Shown here one piece after another: positions 6,498 through 13,656 of a stretch of DNA of 18,010 nt. Numbering within the stretch: position 1 is the stretch's first letter; the number at the start of each line of letters is the position of its first letter. Location of the stretch: positions 1 through 18,010 of the forward strand of contig CBFIHS010000038.1 of NCBI GenBank assembly GCA_965662565.1. The letters run 5' to 3'. The stretch comes from UBA5109 sp965662565 (GTDB lineage: Bacteria; Pseudomonadota; Gammaproteobacteria; Pseudomonadales; Pseudohongiellaceae). The position numbers and the translations under genes were made by a program. The notes under the pieces were generated by a model that ran no database searches, was not told the DNA's origin, and was given only the letters and a program-made list of their open reading frames with translations.

Positions 6498-9400
6498 TTT
6501 TTAGAATCACTTCTTGCCAATACCGCTTCAGTCTTTTTTCCGATATTGCTTCCTTAGTGCCTAATGATTGCGCAAACACCGATACCCGGTATTCTTCTAT
6601 AAGCCAACGAAATTTATCCAAATCTTTAGAAACCTGATTTTGCCTGACTAACTGATCATAGTGTTCTAAATAAAGCTTAAAATAGTGCTGAATAACTTTA
6701 GTCGATTCTTTATCTTCTTTTTCATTTCTTCTGTACTTCGATAAGCGTTCAACAATTGCTTTTAAATATCGAGGAATTTCAAAAAAATACTCTTCTTCAG
6801 TATCCGCTATAAAGTCAGCATGTAGCAGCTCGTCCAACTGAGCACAGACATCATCATAAAGACTTTTATCTGCTAAAGAAGAGAAGTTTTTCAGTTGCTT
6901 TTGTATCTGGTGATAGCTCTCAAGTATGGAATATAAAAGGCTCTCTAACTTTTCAGCCGTGAGAATCAGCTTACTTCTGCCTTTCTCATACAGCTCCTCA
7001 AACTCAGACCGATTTTTAGGGATAGAGTTACCACTAAGAAAACTATTTCTATAAGCCGCTCTAATTAACTGCTCTTGTATCTCACTTCTGTCACCAAAGT
7101 CTTTCAGTAATAGATTCTTTTTCATATCACGCAATAACTGTTTTTTTAAATACTTAAACTGCTGGTTAGGAAGCAGCATAAGTAAGCGTACAACGCCCCA
7201 GATGTTTTCTTGTTGTGCTAATGAAGGATTATCACAAAGAGTAAGCGACACGCTGTCTCCAACATCAACTAAAGCTGGATAAGCTATAATGGCAATATTG
7301 GCATGTTTAGTTTTATAAATACTTTGTAGCTCCCCAAAATCCCAAGCCTTGATACCAGTTTTCTCAACCGTATCCTCGGATATCTTTTGGATATTTCTTT
7401 GTATTTCAGCCGCATATTTATTTTGTAAAACCTGTAGATCTCTGCCACTGTCTAAGAGTTTGCCAGACTCATCAAGCACTCTTATATTCATTTTAAGATG
7501 AGTCTCTAGCTCAAATTTATTCCAGTTAGCAGGATCTATTCTTGTGCCCACGATTGAGGTAAGACCTTGTGCTAGCAAAACTTTGAGATTCCCTTCTGTC
7601 CTCGACTTTATATTCGGCAGCAGCTTATCGACGACATCAGGGACTGGCACAAACAGCTTTCGTAGTTGTTTAGGTAGAGCCTTGACCATAGCGATGCATT
7701 TTTCTCTTAGCATGCCAGGAACCAGCCAATCTAAATTTTCCTCTTTTAATTGTTTAAGAGCAGACAAAGGGATATCTACTGAAATCCCATCATCAGCTTT
7801 GCCTGGGGCAAACTCATATGCCAATTTTAAGTCCATGGAAGGCGTTTTAAGTTGATCTGGAAATTCATGGATATTAAATTCATGACTATCTGAGCGAATC
7901 AGGTCTTCTTCGCTTAGGAAAAGCCTTCGGGCACGCTTTTTATCGAGCTTCTTATACCAGGACTCTAAAGTCCGAGCGTTACAGCAATACTCGGGAAGTC
8001 TTTGATCATAAAACTCAAAGAGGACTTCATCATCAACTCGAATATCTCGGCGGCGGGTTTTCTCTTCAAGCTCATTAACATTTTCTATTAGCTTTATATT
8101 ATGCGAAAAAAAATCCACTTTTGTATTAATTTGCATGCCGATTAGAGCTTCTCGAATAAACAGCTGACGGCTTACATCCGGATCTATTTTGCTAAAAGAG
8201 ACTTTACGTTTCTCAACAATATTCAAGCCATAAAGAGAAACCTTTTCAAAGGCTACCACTTCTCCCCTTCGCTTTTCCCAATGAGGTTCAAAGTACTCTC
8301 GATTGAGTAAAGCTCTACCAGCCGCTTCTATCCATTCAGGTTTAATTCTGGCCGTGAGACGGGCATATAATTTTGTCGTTTCTACAAGCTCAGCCGCCAG
8401 TATCCATTTAGGTTTCTTTTTGAAAAGACCCGAGCCTGGAAAGATTTGAAATTTCCTATTTCGGGTGCCTAAGTAAATTTGCTCTTCATAGAAGCGAGCA
8501 ACTTGGCTTATAAAACCTCTGAGCATGGCTTGATGGATATGATCTTCATTAGCAGGCTCTTGGTTTTCTTTAAGTCCTAACTCCCGACATTGAATATGCA
8601 GTTGTTTATGAATTTCACGCCACTCTCGCATTCGGGAATAAGATAGAAAGTTTTTCTGACAATATTTTCGCAACTTATTCTGAGTTAATTGCTGACGCTC
8701 TTCTTCAAAGCTCTGCCAGAGTTTACAAAAACTCAGAAAGTCTGAATCTGGATGAGCGTAAGATTTATGCTTTTCATCAGCTGCTTGCTGCTTTTCTAAA
8801 GGCCTTTCTTTGGGATTTTGGACGCTCATTGCACTAACAACAATCAAGATTTCCTTTAGACAAGCTAAGCGTGAGGCCTCTAAAATCATTCTCGCCAGTC
8901 TAGGGTCTACCGGCATTTTAGCCATAACACGGCCTGCCTTAGTGAGTCTTCCGGCGATGCTTATAGCTTCCAATTCTTGTAAGACTCGCAAACCATCACT
9001 AATGGCTTTTGCTTCAGGCTTATCTAAGAATGGAAAACTCGCGATATCGCCTAAGCCAAGAGCATGCATCTGAAGAATAACCGATGCTAAGTTGGTTCGA
9101 GTGATTTCCGTATCGGTAAACTCTGGTCTACCTAAAAAGTCTTGCTCACTGTATAAACGAACACAAATACCCGGGGCAACACGACCACAACGACCCGCTC
9201 GTTGATTAGCGCTAGCTTGAGAAATAGCTTCGATCGGCAATCTCTGAACTTTACTACGAACACTATAGCGACTTAATCGAGCGGTACCTGGATCAATAAC
9301 CGAGGTAATACCAGGAACAGTAATGGAGGTTTCAGCAACATTGGTGGCTAAGACAATACGTCGACCGTGATGGGCTTGGAAAACTTTATTTTGTTCTTTA

Positions 9401-10203
9401 TTACTTAATCGAGCATATAAAGGCAAAATTTCAGTGTTTTTGAACTTCTCTTTGCGTAAAGCATCAGCAACTTCTTTGATCTCCCTTTCACCACTCAAAA
9501 AAATCAGGACGTCTCCTTTTTTATTGCCCTTCTCTTTCTCAAGCAGCTGAATTTCATGAATCGCCGAGATAATCGATTCCGATAGCTCTAACCCGGCTTC
9601 TTCAATAAGAGGACGGTAAACGACATCAACAGGAAAAGTTCTTCCAGAAACTTCAACTATGGGAGCTTGATCAAAATGCTTAGAAAACTTCTCTAAATCG
9701 ATGGTAGCTGAAGTAATAATTAATTTAAGATCGGGACGCTTTGGCAGTAATTGTTTTAAGTAACCCAACAAAAAATCGATATTTAAACTTCTTTCATGAG
9801 CTTCATCAATTATTATTGTGTCGTAGCTTTTAAGTTGCGGGTCGTGTTGGATTTCAGCCAATAAAATACCATCAGTCATCAGCTTTACGCGAGTGGCGGC
9901 AGTACTCAAGTTATTGAAACGAACTTGATAACCGACTTCTTGACCTAACTCCACGCCCAGTTCTTCTGCAATTCGTTGGGAAACGCTTCTAGCAGCTAAA
10001 CGGCGTGGCTGGGTATGAGCTATAAGCCCGTTCTGTCCACGCCCTAAATCCAAACAAATTTTAGGTAATTGTGTGGTTTTGCCTGAGCCAGTTTCACCTC
10101 CAACAATAACAACTTGATTAGAAAGAATGGCTTGTTTTATTTCATCGACCTTACCCGTTAACGGAAGCTCGGAGGGGTATTGAATGGGCAGATGGATAGA
10201 CAT
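6487..10203 (-). CDS. hrpA: ATP-dependent RNA helicase HrpA (DEAH box)
   Basis: A 1238-residue DEAH-box helicase that aligns throughout with E. coli HrpA (1300 aa), an RNA helicase linked to mRNA processing and to stalled ribosomes. Motifs in order: Walker A GETGSGKT (36-43), TQPRRLAA (64-71), DEAH (133-136), SAT (165-167), TNVAETS (287-293), and motif VI QRAGRCGR (334-341). The helicase-associated and OB-fold regions follow, then the long HrpA-specific C-terminal half (e.g. IFPGSGLFKKKPKW and WLIEEYRVSVFAQSLGT). The N-terminus lacks the ~75-residue extension of E. coli HrpA. A stop codon lies three codons upstream of the ATG, so the short N-terminus is genuine in this sequence. No Shine-Dalgarno sequence is visible. 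Two short hairpins occupy the 51-base gap to the upstream membrane protein gene. Confidence 0.96.
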   Translation of the reverse strand: MSIHLPIQYPSELPLTGKVDEIKQAILSNQVVIVGGETGSGKTTQLPKICLDLGRGQNGLIAHTQPRRLAARSVSQRIAEELGVELGQEVGYQVRFNNLSTAATRVKLMTDGILLAEIQHDPQLKSYDTIIIDEAHERSLNIDFLLGYLKQLLPKRPDLKLIITSATIDLEKFSKHFDQAPIVEVSGRTFPVDVVYRPLIEEAGLELSESIISAIHEIQLLEKEKGNKKGDVLIFLSGEREIKEVADALRKEKFKNTEILPLYARLSNKEQNKVFQAHHGRRIVLATNVAETSITVPGITSVIDPGTARLSRYSVRSKVQRLPIEAISQASANQRAGRCGRVAPGICVRLYSEQDFLGRPEFTDTEITRTNLASVILQMHALGLGDIASFPFLDKPEAKAISDGLRVLQELEAISIAGRLTKAGRVMAKMPVDPRLARMILEASRLACLKEILIVVSAMSVQNPKERPLEKQQAADEKHKSYAHPDSDFLSFCKLWQSFEEERQQLTQNKLRKYCQKNFLSYSRMREWREIHKQLHIQCRELGLKENQEPANEDHIHQAMLRGFISQVARFYEEQIYLGTRNRKFQIFPGSGLFKKKPKWILAAELVETTKLYARLTARIKPEWIEAAGRALLNREYFEPHWEKRRGEVVAFEKVSLYGLNIVEKRKVSFSKIDPDVSRQLFIREALIGMQINTKVDFFSHNIKLIENVNELEEKTRRRDIRVDDEVLFEFYDQRLPEYCCNARTLESWYKKLDKKRARRLFLSEEDLIRSDSHEFNIHEFPDQLKTPSMDLKLAYEFAPGKADDGISVDIPLSALKQLKEENLDWLVPGMLREKCIAMVKALPKQLRKLFVPVPDVVDKLLPNIKSRTEGNLKVLLAQGLTSIVGTRIDPANWNKFELETHLKMNIRVLDESGKLLDSGRDLQVLQNKYAAEIQRNIQKISEDTVEKTGIKAWDFGELQSIYKTKHANIAIIAYPALVDVGDSVSLTLCDNPSLAQQENIWGVVRLLMLLPNQQFKYLKKQLLRDMKKNLLLKDFGDRSEIQEQLIRAAYRNSFLSGNSIPKNRSEFEELYEKGRSKLILTAEKLESLLYSILESYHQIQKQLKNFSSLADKSLYDDVCAQLDELLHADFIADTEEEYFFEIPRYLKAIVERLSKYRRNEKEDKESTKVIQHYFKLYLEHYDQLVRQNQVSKDLDKFRWLIEEYRVSVFAQSLGTKEAISEKRLKRYWQEVILKTNI

Positions 10204-10219
10204 GAATAGTTAAGAGCGA

Positions 10220-10235
10220 AGCTAATAAATTAGCT
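10220..10235. repeat. Perfect inverted repeat in the hrpA leader (7-2-7)
   Basis: Arms agctaat and attagct are separated by two bases. In the minus-strand transcript this hairpin would end 16 bases before the hrpA ATG. No U-tract follows, so it is not a standard terminator. It may limit ribosome access or mark a processing site, or it may be chance in AT-rich DNA. Confidence 0.3.
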
Positions 10236-10241
10236 CAGGAT

Positions 10242-10255
10242 AGCCTATGGAGGCT
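10242..10255. repeat. Second small hairpin at the membrane protein gene / hrpA junction (5-4-5)
   Basis: Arms agcct and aggct with a four-base loop start right at the stop codon of the upstream gene on the minus strand. Together with the 10220-10235 repeat it makes two successive hairpins before hrpA. No U-tract follows. Confidence 0.25.
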
Positions 10256-10635
10256 TAGTGGTCTCTTTTCGTCCTTTTTTGTTTTTTGGTAAGCAACAAA
10301 CGGCGAACTCGTCTGATTCTATAACTTGCTACAACAATCATAGTGCTGATGCTCACTAACAATATTGCCATAGCCATCGGTACCAAAGACCTAATCCCGG
10401 CGACTGTCCCAATAGTGATAACGTCCATAACAAAAATAATTATGGCTGGTGCCAAAACATTTTGATCATCAAGCACATACCATGGGGTAAAAACTATGGC
10501 CATAAATACTGCTTGAAGAATGTAAGCCAAGTCCAACCAAAGGGTCTTTTTTAAAAATTTCCAGAGCATCCAGGACATAGCAAAAGCTACTACGATATAC
10601 AGCAGCCAAGCAATAATATAATCAGAAGTTTCCAT
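10255..10635 (-). CDS. Small membrane protein of unknown function
   Basis: 126 residues with four probable transmembrane segments at about 6-25, 34-55, 60-79 and 84-106. A strongly basic tail follows (RIRRVRRLLLTKKQKRTKRDH spans 106-126), likely cytoplasmic by the positive-inside rule. I do not recognise the family. AAAGGA about ten bases before the ATG is a plausible ribosome binding site. It lies between ycgN (56 bases upstream) and hrpA (51 bases downstream), all on the minus strand, so it may be co-transcribed with the rnd-ycgL-ycgN genes. No catalytic motif is seen. Confidence 0.7.
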   Translation of the reverse strand: METSDYIIAWLLYIVVAFAMSWMLWKFLKKTLWLDLAYILQAVFMAIVFTPWYVLDDQNVLAPAIIIFVMDVITIGTVAGIRSLVPMAMAILLVSISTMIVVASYRIRRVRRLLLTKKQKRTKRDH

Positions 10636-10691
10636 TACTTTTGTAATATCCTTTAGCTATAAGCGAAGAGTAGATATTTGTTCAACTAACT

Positions 10692-11150
10692 CTAACTGAC
10701 CCACTTAATAATATGCTCATCATAACCATCTTCATGCACAAACTCCTCAGAGATTACCTTGCCTGAAACAGTATTTCCACTTTCAATTATTGCTTCTCTA
10801 TCACCGCTCACTAAAGGGTGCCATTGCGGTAAATTTTTACCTTCGTAAAGCAAACGATATGCACAAGTCGAAGGCATCCATGGTAGATCCTTTATGTTAT
10901 TAGGACTCAATTTTACACATTCAGGCACCAAGCTCTTACGTGTCTCATAAACTTGGCATTGACAATTATCTTCATCAAAGTATCTACAGATAACTCTCGT
11001 GTAGGCTAATTCTTGCGTTTCTTCATCTTCCAGTTTATGCAAGCAGCACTTGCCACAACCATCGCAAAGAAGCTCCCACTCTTGCTCATTCATAGCTTCT
11101 AGGCTTTTCTCTTGCCAGAACTTTACTGCAGGCTGTTTGTTACCCACCAT
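10692..11150 (-). CDS. ycgN: YcgN family cysteine-cluster protein (UPF0260)
   Basis: With the start chosen here the protein has 152 residues, matching E. coli YcgN (about 150). It begins MVGNKQPAVKFWQEKSLEAM, which aligns with the family N-terminus (FWQSKTLDEMS in E. coli). The open frame extends 25 codons further upstream to 11225, but that part lies inside ycgL and has no family counterpart. Conserved cysteines C29, C32, C35 and C36 (LCDGCGKCCLHKL), then C55, C63, C65, C78 and C96, suggest a metal or Fe-S site. CAYRLLYEGKNLPQWHPL is another family hallmark. Biochemical function is unknown. The start overlaps the end of ycgL by 11 bases, indicating coupled translation. Confidence 0.9.
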   Translation of the reverse strand: MVGNKQPAVKFWQEKSLEAMNEQEWELLCDGCGKCCLHKLEDEETQELAYTRVICRYFDEDNCQCQVYETRKSLVPECVKLSPNNIKDLPWMPSTCAYRLLYEGKNLPQWHPLVSGDREAIIESGNTVSGKVISEEFVHEDGYDEHIIKWVS

Positions 11151-11409
11151 AAGTAAATACCGGTGTGTCGATATTAGGAGGCAATTGCAAAAAGAAACCT
11201 TTGGTCTCGATTTCATGCAATACATCTGCTGCTTTTACACGAGCAAGTTTACGCTTTGAATCTAGCTTGATTGTCATAACTTCCTTGAGTTCACCCAAGC
11301 GTGCAAGCAGCCCATCGGGTAGTGATTCAAGATCAGAACCTCTCTCAACATATAGGTAAAGCTCATCTTCCCTTTTACCCTTATAAATAGTGCATAAAAT
11401 AGATTTCAT
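11140..11409 (-). CDS. ycgL: YcgL domain-containing protein
   Basis: An 89-residue protein of the YcgL family. It starts MKSILCTIYKGKREDELYLY and continues with a conserved YVERGSDLESLPDGLL stretch, then the GFFLQLPP motif near the C-terminus. Its ATG overlaps the TGA stop of rnd in the form ATGA, and its own end overlaps ycgN by 11 bases, so rnd, ycgL and ycgN form a coupled translational unit. The function of the family is not established. The repeated association with rnd and ycgN in gammaproteobacteria suggests a role connected with RNA metabolism, which is inference. Confidence 0.9.
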   Translation of the reverse strand: MKSILCTIYKGKREDELYLYVERGSDLESLPDGLLARLGELKEVMTIKLDSKRKLARVKAADVLHEIETKGFFLQLPPNIDTPVFTYGG

Positions 11410-12581
11410 TTTAACAGCTCCAACAAATCATCGAGTACTTGCTCTTTACGCCAGCCTTGGAACTCTTCCGGTAATTGCAGTTTTGCATAATCAAACGCTT
11501 CGTTATGAGAGCTTTCTCGCAAAAGCAGTACGGCATAGAACAACTGCATCAATAACTTTCTTCTCCCAAGAATTTCTACTGGTATAGACAATATTTCGGC
11601 CTTGTCTTCTAGCAATGCTTGCAGCTTTTTAAAAATCTTTTTTTGAGCACCAGTAAGAGGTCTTGGTAAGCTCTCAGGGTAGTCTTCACCCGAGTTAGCT
11701 AAAATGTGTTTAATCGAATCAATAACCGCTTTGCCCTCATAGTTAATAAAGTTTGAGTGCATGCCTTCTAGACTTTGTAGTTTTGAAAGCGTCACAGGCT
11801 TATTTTTAACAATAGTCAGCAATTCCTTATCTCGAATTATCCAATTACGAGGTTTATTCCGAAGCCTTGCTCGCTGTTCTCTCCACTCAGCCAAAACTTT
11901 TAATATGGCTAACTCCTGGTTATCAAGCTGCCAGGCACTGGAAAAATTTAGGTAACTTTGTGAAAAATCTTGGTTGATTTCATTTTCATAATTACCTAAC
12001 AATCGTTGGCAATCTTCCTGGGCCCAGCTCAGCCTCCCGGAGGCTTTTAACTGCTGTTCTAACTCTAAGTAAATTACCGGTAAATAGGCAACGTCCAAAG
12101 CAGCATATTCCAGTTGCTCATTACTAAGCGGACGTCGCAACCAATCTGATCGAGTTTCACCTTTAGGAATATCAACCCCAGTGCGCTGCGCTACTAAATT
12201 CTGATAGCTTAAACCAAAACCCTGATTGAGAAAGGCATTACCAACTTGGGTATCGAAGATGGGTTCAGGTAGCAGGCCAAAGTGATGGATAAAAACTAGT
12301 AAGTCCTCTGAACAAGAATGAAACACCTTAGTAATATTCTTGTTGAGCATTAAGGCTTTAAACTTATCCCAGTTAGAAATAAGTAGTGGATCTATCAGGA
12401 AATTATTTTCACCATCATTAATTTGCAACAAAGCAATCTTAGGATAAAAGCTATCTACCCGCATGAATTCGGTATCTATCGCTAGAAAAGGTTTACTCTG
12501 CCACTGCAAACAATATTGATCTAAAGTTTCATCTTCAGTCAACATAGTAAAATGGGTATTGAGGTTCGTGTACTTATCCAA
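11406..12581 (-). CDS. rnd: Ribonuclease D
   Basis: RNase D is a 3'-5' exoribonuclease that trims tRNA and other small RNA 3' ends. The 391-residue protein has the DEDDy catalytic set: D36 and E38 in AIDTEF, D93 in SEDLLVF, and Y159 with D163 in YAALDVAYL. An HRDC-type helical region follows at about 215-290 and a C-terminal helical domain after that. I place the start at a TTG (12581-12579) because AAGAGG lies eight bases upstream. The first downstream ATG, at 12545 (MLTEDETL), has no ribosome binding site but is the alternative, giving 379 residues. recR ends 44 bases upstream. The stop overlaps the ycgL start (ATGA). Confidence 0.94.
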   Translation of the reverse strand: MDKYTNLNTHFTMLTEDETLDQYCLQWQSKPFLAIDTEFMRVDSFYPKIALLQINDGENNFLIDPLLISNWDKFKALMLNKNITKVFHSCSEDLLVFIHHFGLLPEPIFDTQVGNAFLNQGFGLSYQNLVAQRTGVDIPKGETRSDWLRRPLSNEQLEYAALDVAYLPVIYLELEQQLKASGRLSWAQEDCQRLLGNYENEINQDFSQSYLNFSSAWQLDNQELAILKVLAEWREQRARLRNKPRNWIIRDKELLTIVKNKPVTLSKLQSLEGMHSNFINYEGKAVIDSIKHILANSGEDYPESLPRPLTGAQKKIFKKLQALLEDKAEILSIPVEILGRRKLLMQLFYAVLLLRESSHNEAFDYAKLQLPEEFQGWRKEQVLDDLLELLK

Positions 12582-12625
12582 GATTTAAACCTCTTGAATA
12601 GAATTGCCGAAGAAAAGATTGCGCG

Positions 12626-13246
12626 CTAGTTATCACTGATAACCTGTCTGCCTGCAAAAGAATGCAACAAAGTGCCTCCATCAATATATTCAAGCTCTCC
12701 CCCTAAAGGAATGCCATGAGCAATTCTACTGACTTTTAATTTTCTGGCTTCAAGCTCTGGTACTTTAAGTTGCTCAGCGATGTAATAGGCGGTCGCTTCA
12801 CCCTCAACGGTTGGATTAGTAGCGAGAATAACTTCCGTTGTCTCAGACTGCTTAACTAAATTTAAAAGATCACGAACGCCAATTTCATCAGGCCCTACTC
12901 CATCAATTGGCGACAAATGTCCCATTAAGACAAAGTAATATCCTCTAAAAGAACTGGACTGTTCAACCGCATAAACATCCGCGGGCGTTTCAACTACACA
13001 AAGTTGATACTGATCTCTTTTTAAATCCAAACAAATATGACAGAGCTTTTCTTCAGTTAGAGTTCTGCAACGCTGACATTGTCCTACTCCTCGAATGGCC
13101 GCTTCTAAAGCTTGGGCCAAATGAGCACCACCTTCTCTATCCTTTTCTAAAAAATGCAAAACCATACGCTGAGCCGACTTCGGCCCCACTCCAGGCAAGC
13201 GTTGAAAAGCTTTTATCAATTGATCAATTAAAGGACTGTAGTTCAT
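12626..13246 (-). CDS. recR: Recombination protein RecR
   Basis: RecR works with RecF and RecO to load RecA at single-strand gaps. The 206-residue protein is of usual length and shows the helix-hairpin-helix region (LPGVGPKSAQRMVLHFL, 17-33), the four-cysteine zinc finger (C57, C60, C69, C72), and the Toprim domain (about 80-175) with E86 in VVETPADVYAVE and ATNPTVEGEATAYYI. The C-terminal HGIPLGGELEYIDGGTL segment also matches. It follows ybaB by 20 bases in the classical dnaX-ybaB-recR order. No strong ribosome binding site is visible. Confidence 0.97.
   Translation of the reverse strand: MNYSPLIDQLIKAFQRLPGVGPKSAQRMVLHFLEKDREGGAHLAQALEAAIRGVGQCQRCRTLTEEKLCHICLDLKRDQYQLCVVETPADVYAVEQSSSFRGYYFVLMGHLSPIDGVGPDEIGVRDLLNLVKQSETTEVILATNPTVEGEATAYYIAEQLKVPELEARKLKVSRIAHGIPLGGELEYIDGGTLLHSFAGRQVISDN
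12629..12643. repeat. 15-bp odd-centred palindrome at the recR 3' end
   Basis: Seven-base arms gttatca and tgataac flank one central base, just inside the end of recR. The minus-strand transcript has no U-tract directly after it. It also encodes the last RecR residues, so it may be fortuitous. Confidence 0.25.
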
Positions 13247-13266
13247 ACAAGTTTATAAATGGCTCA

Positions 13267-13587
13267 TCAGAAAGGTAGTTTGAAACCTTCGGGTAAATTT
13301 AAGCCAGACGCCATCCCAGAAAGTTGATTTTTATTATTGTCTGCAACATTTTTGACAGCCGCATTCATCGCAGCTGCAATAAGGTCTTCAATAATTTCTT
13401 TTTCTTCTTTCAGCAAGGAATCGTCAATATCAACATTCTTTACTTCATGACGCCCATTAATAGTAACTTTTACCAAGCCTGCTCCAGCTTCACCTGTGAC
13501 TTCCATAAGAGCAAGCTCTTCTTGAGCCTTTAACATCTGTTCTTGCATTTTTTTTGCCTGTTGCATCAGGCCCGCTATATCTGTCAT
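13267..13587 (-). CDS. ybaB: YbaB/EbfC family nucleoid-associated protein
   Basis: A 106-residue DNA-binding protein of the YbaB/EbfC family; homologues form dimers and bind DNA at the nucleoid. The N-terminal helix (MTDIAGLMQQAKKMQEQMLK), the central VTGEAGAGLVKVTINGRHEV segment, and the C-terminal GMASGLNLPEGFKLPF are typical. GAGGA five bases before the ATG is a good ribosome binding site. It sits between dnaX (69 bases) and recR (20 bases), the conserved gene order of many bacteria. Confidence 0.96.
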   Translation of the reverse strand: MTDIAGLMQQAKKMQEQMLKAQEELALMEVTGEAGAGLVKVTINGRHEVKNVDIDDSLLKEEKEIIEDLIAAAMNAAVKNVADNNKNQLSGMASGLNLPEGFKLPF

Positions 13588-13656
13588 CTATTCCTCATAT
13601 ACCTCATCTACTTTTACACTTAAGTAATACCAAGCGAGAATTCTCTCGTAATATTT

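Noticed and set aside
11151..11225. Upstream extension of YcgN by 25 codons
   Set aside because: The extension lies inside ycgL, has no family counterpart, and the downstream ATG at 11150 gives the normal YcgN length and N-terminus.
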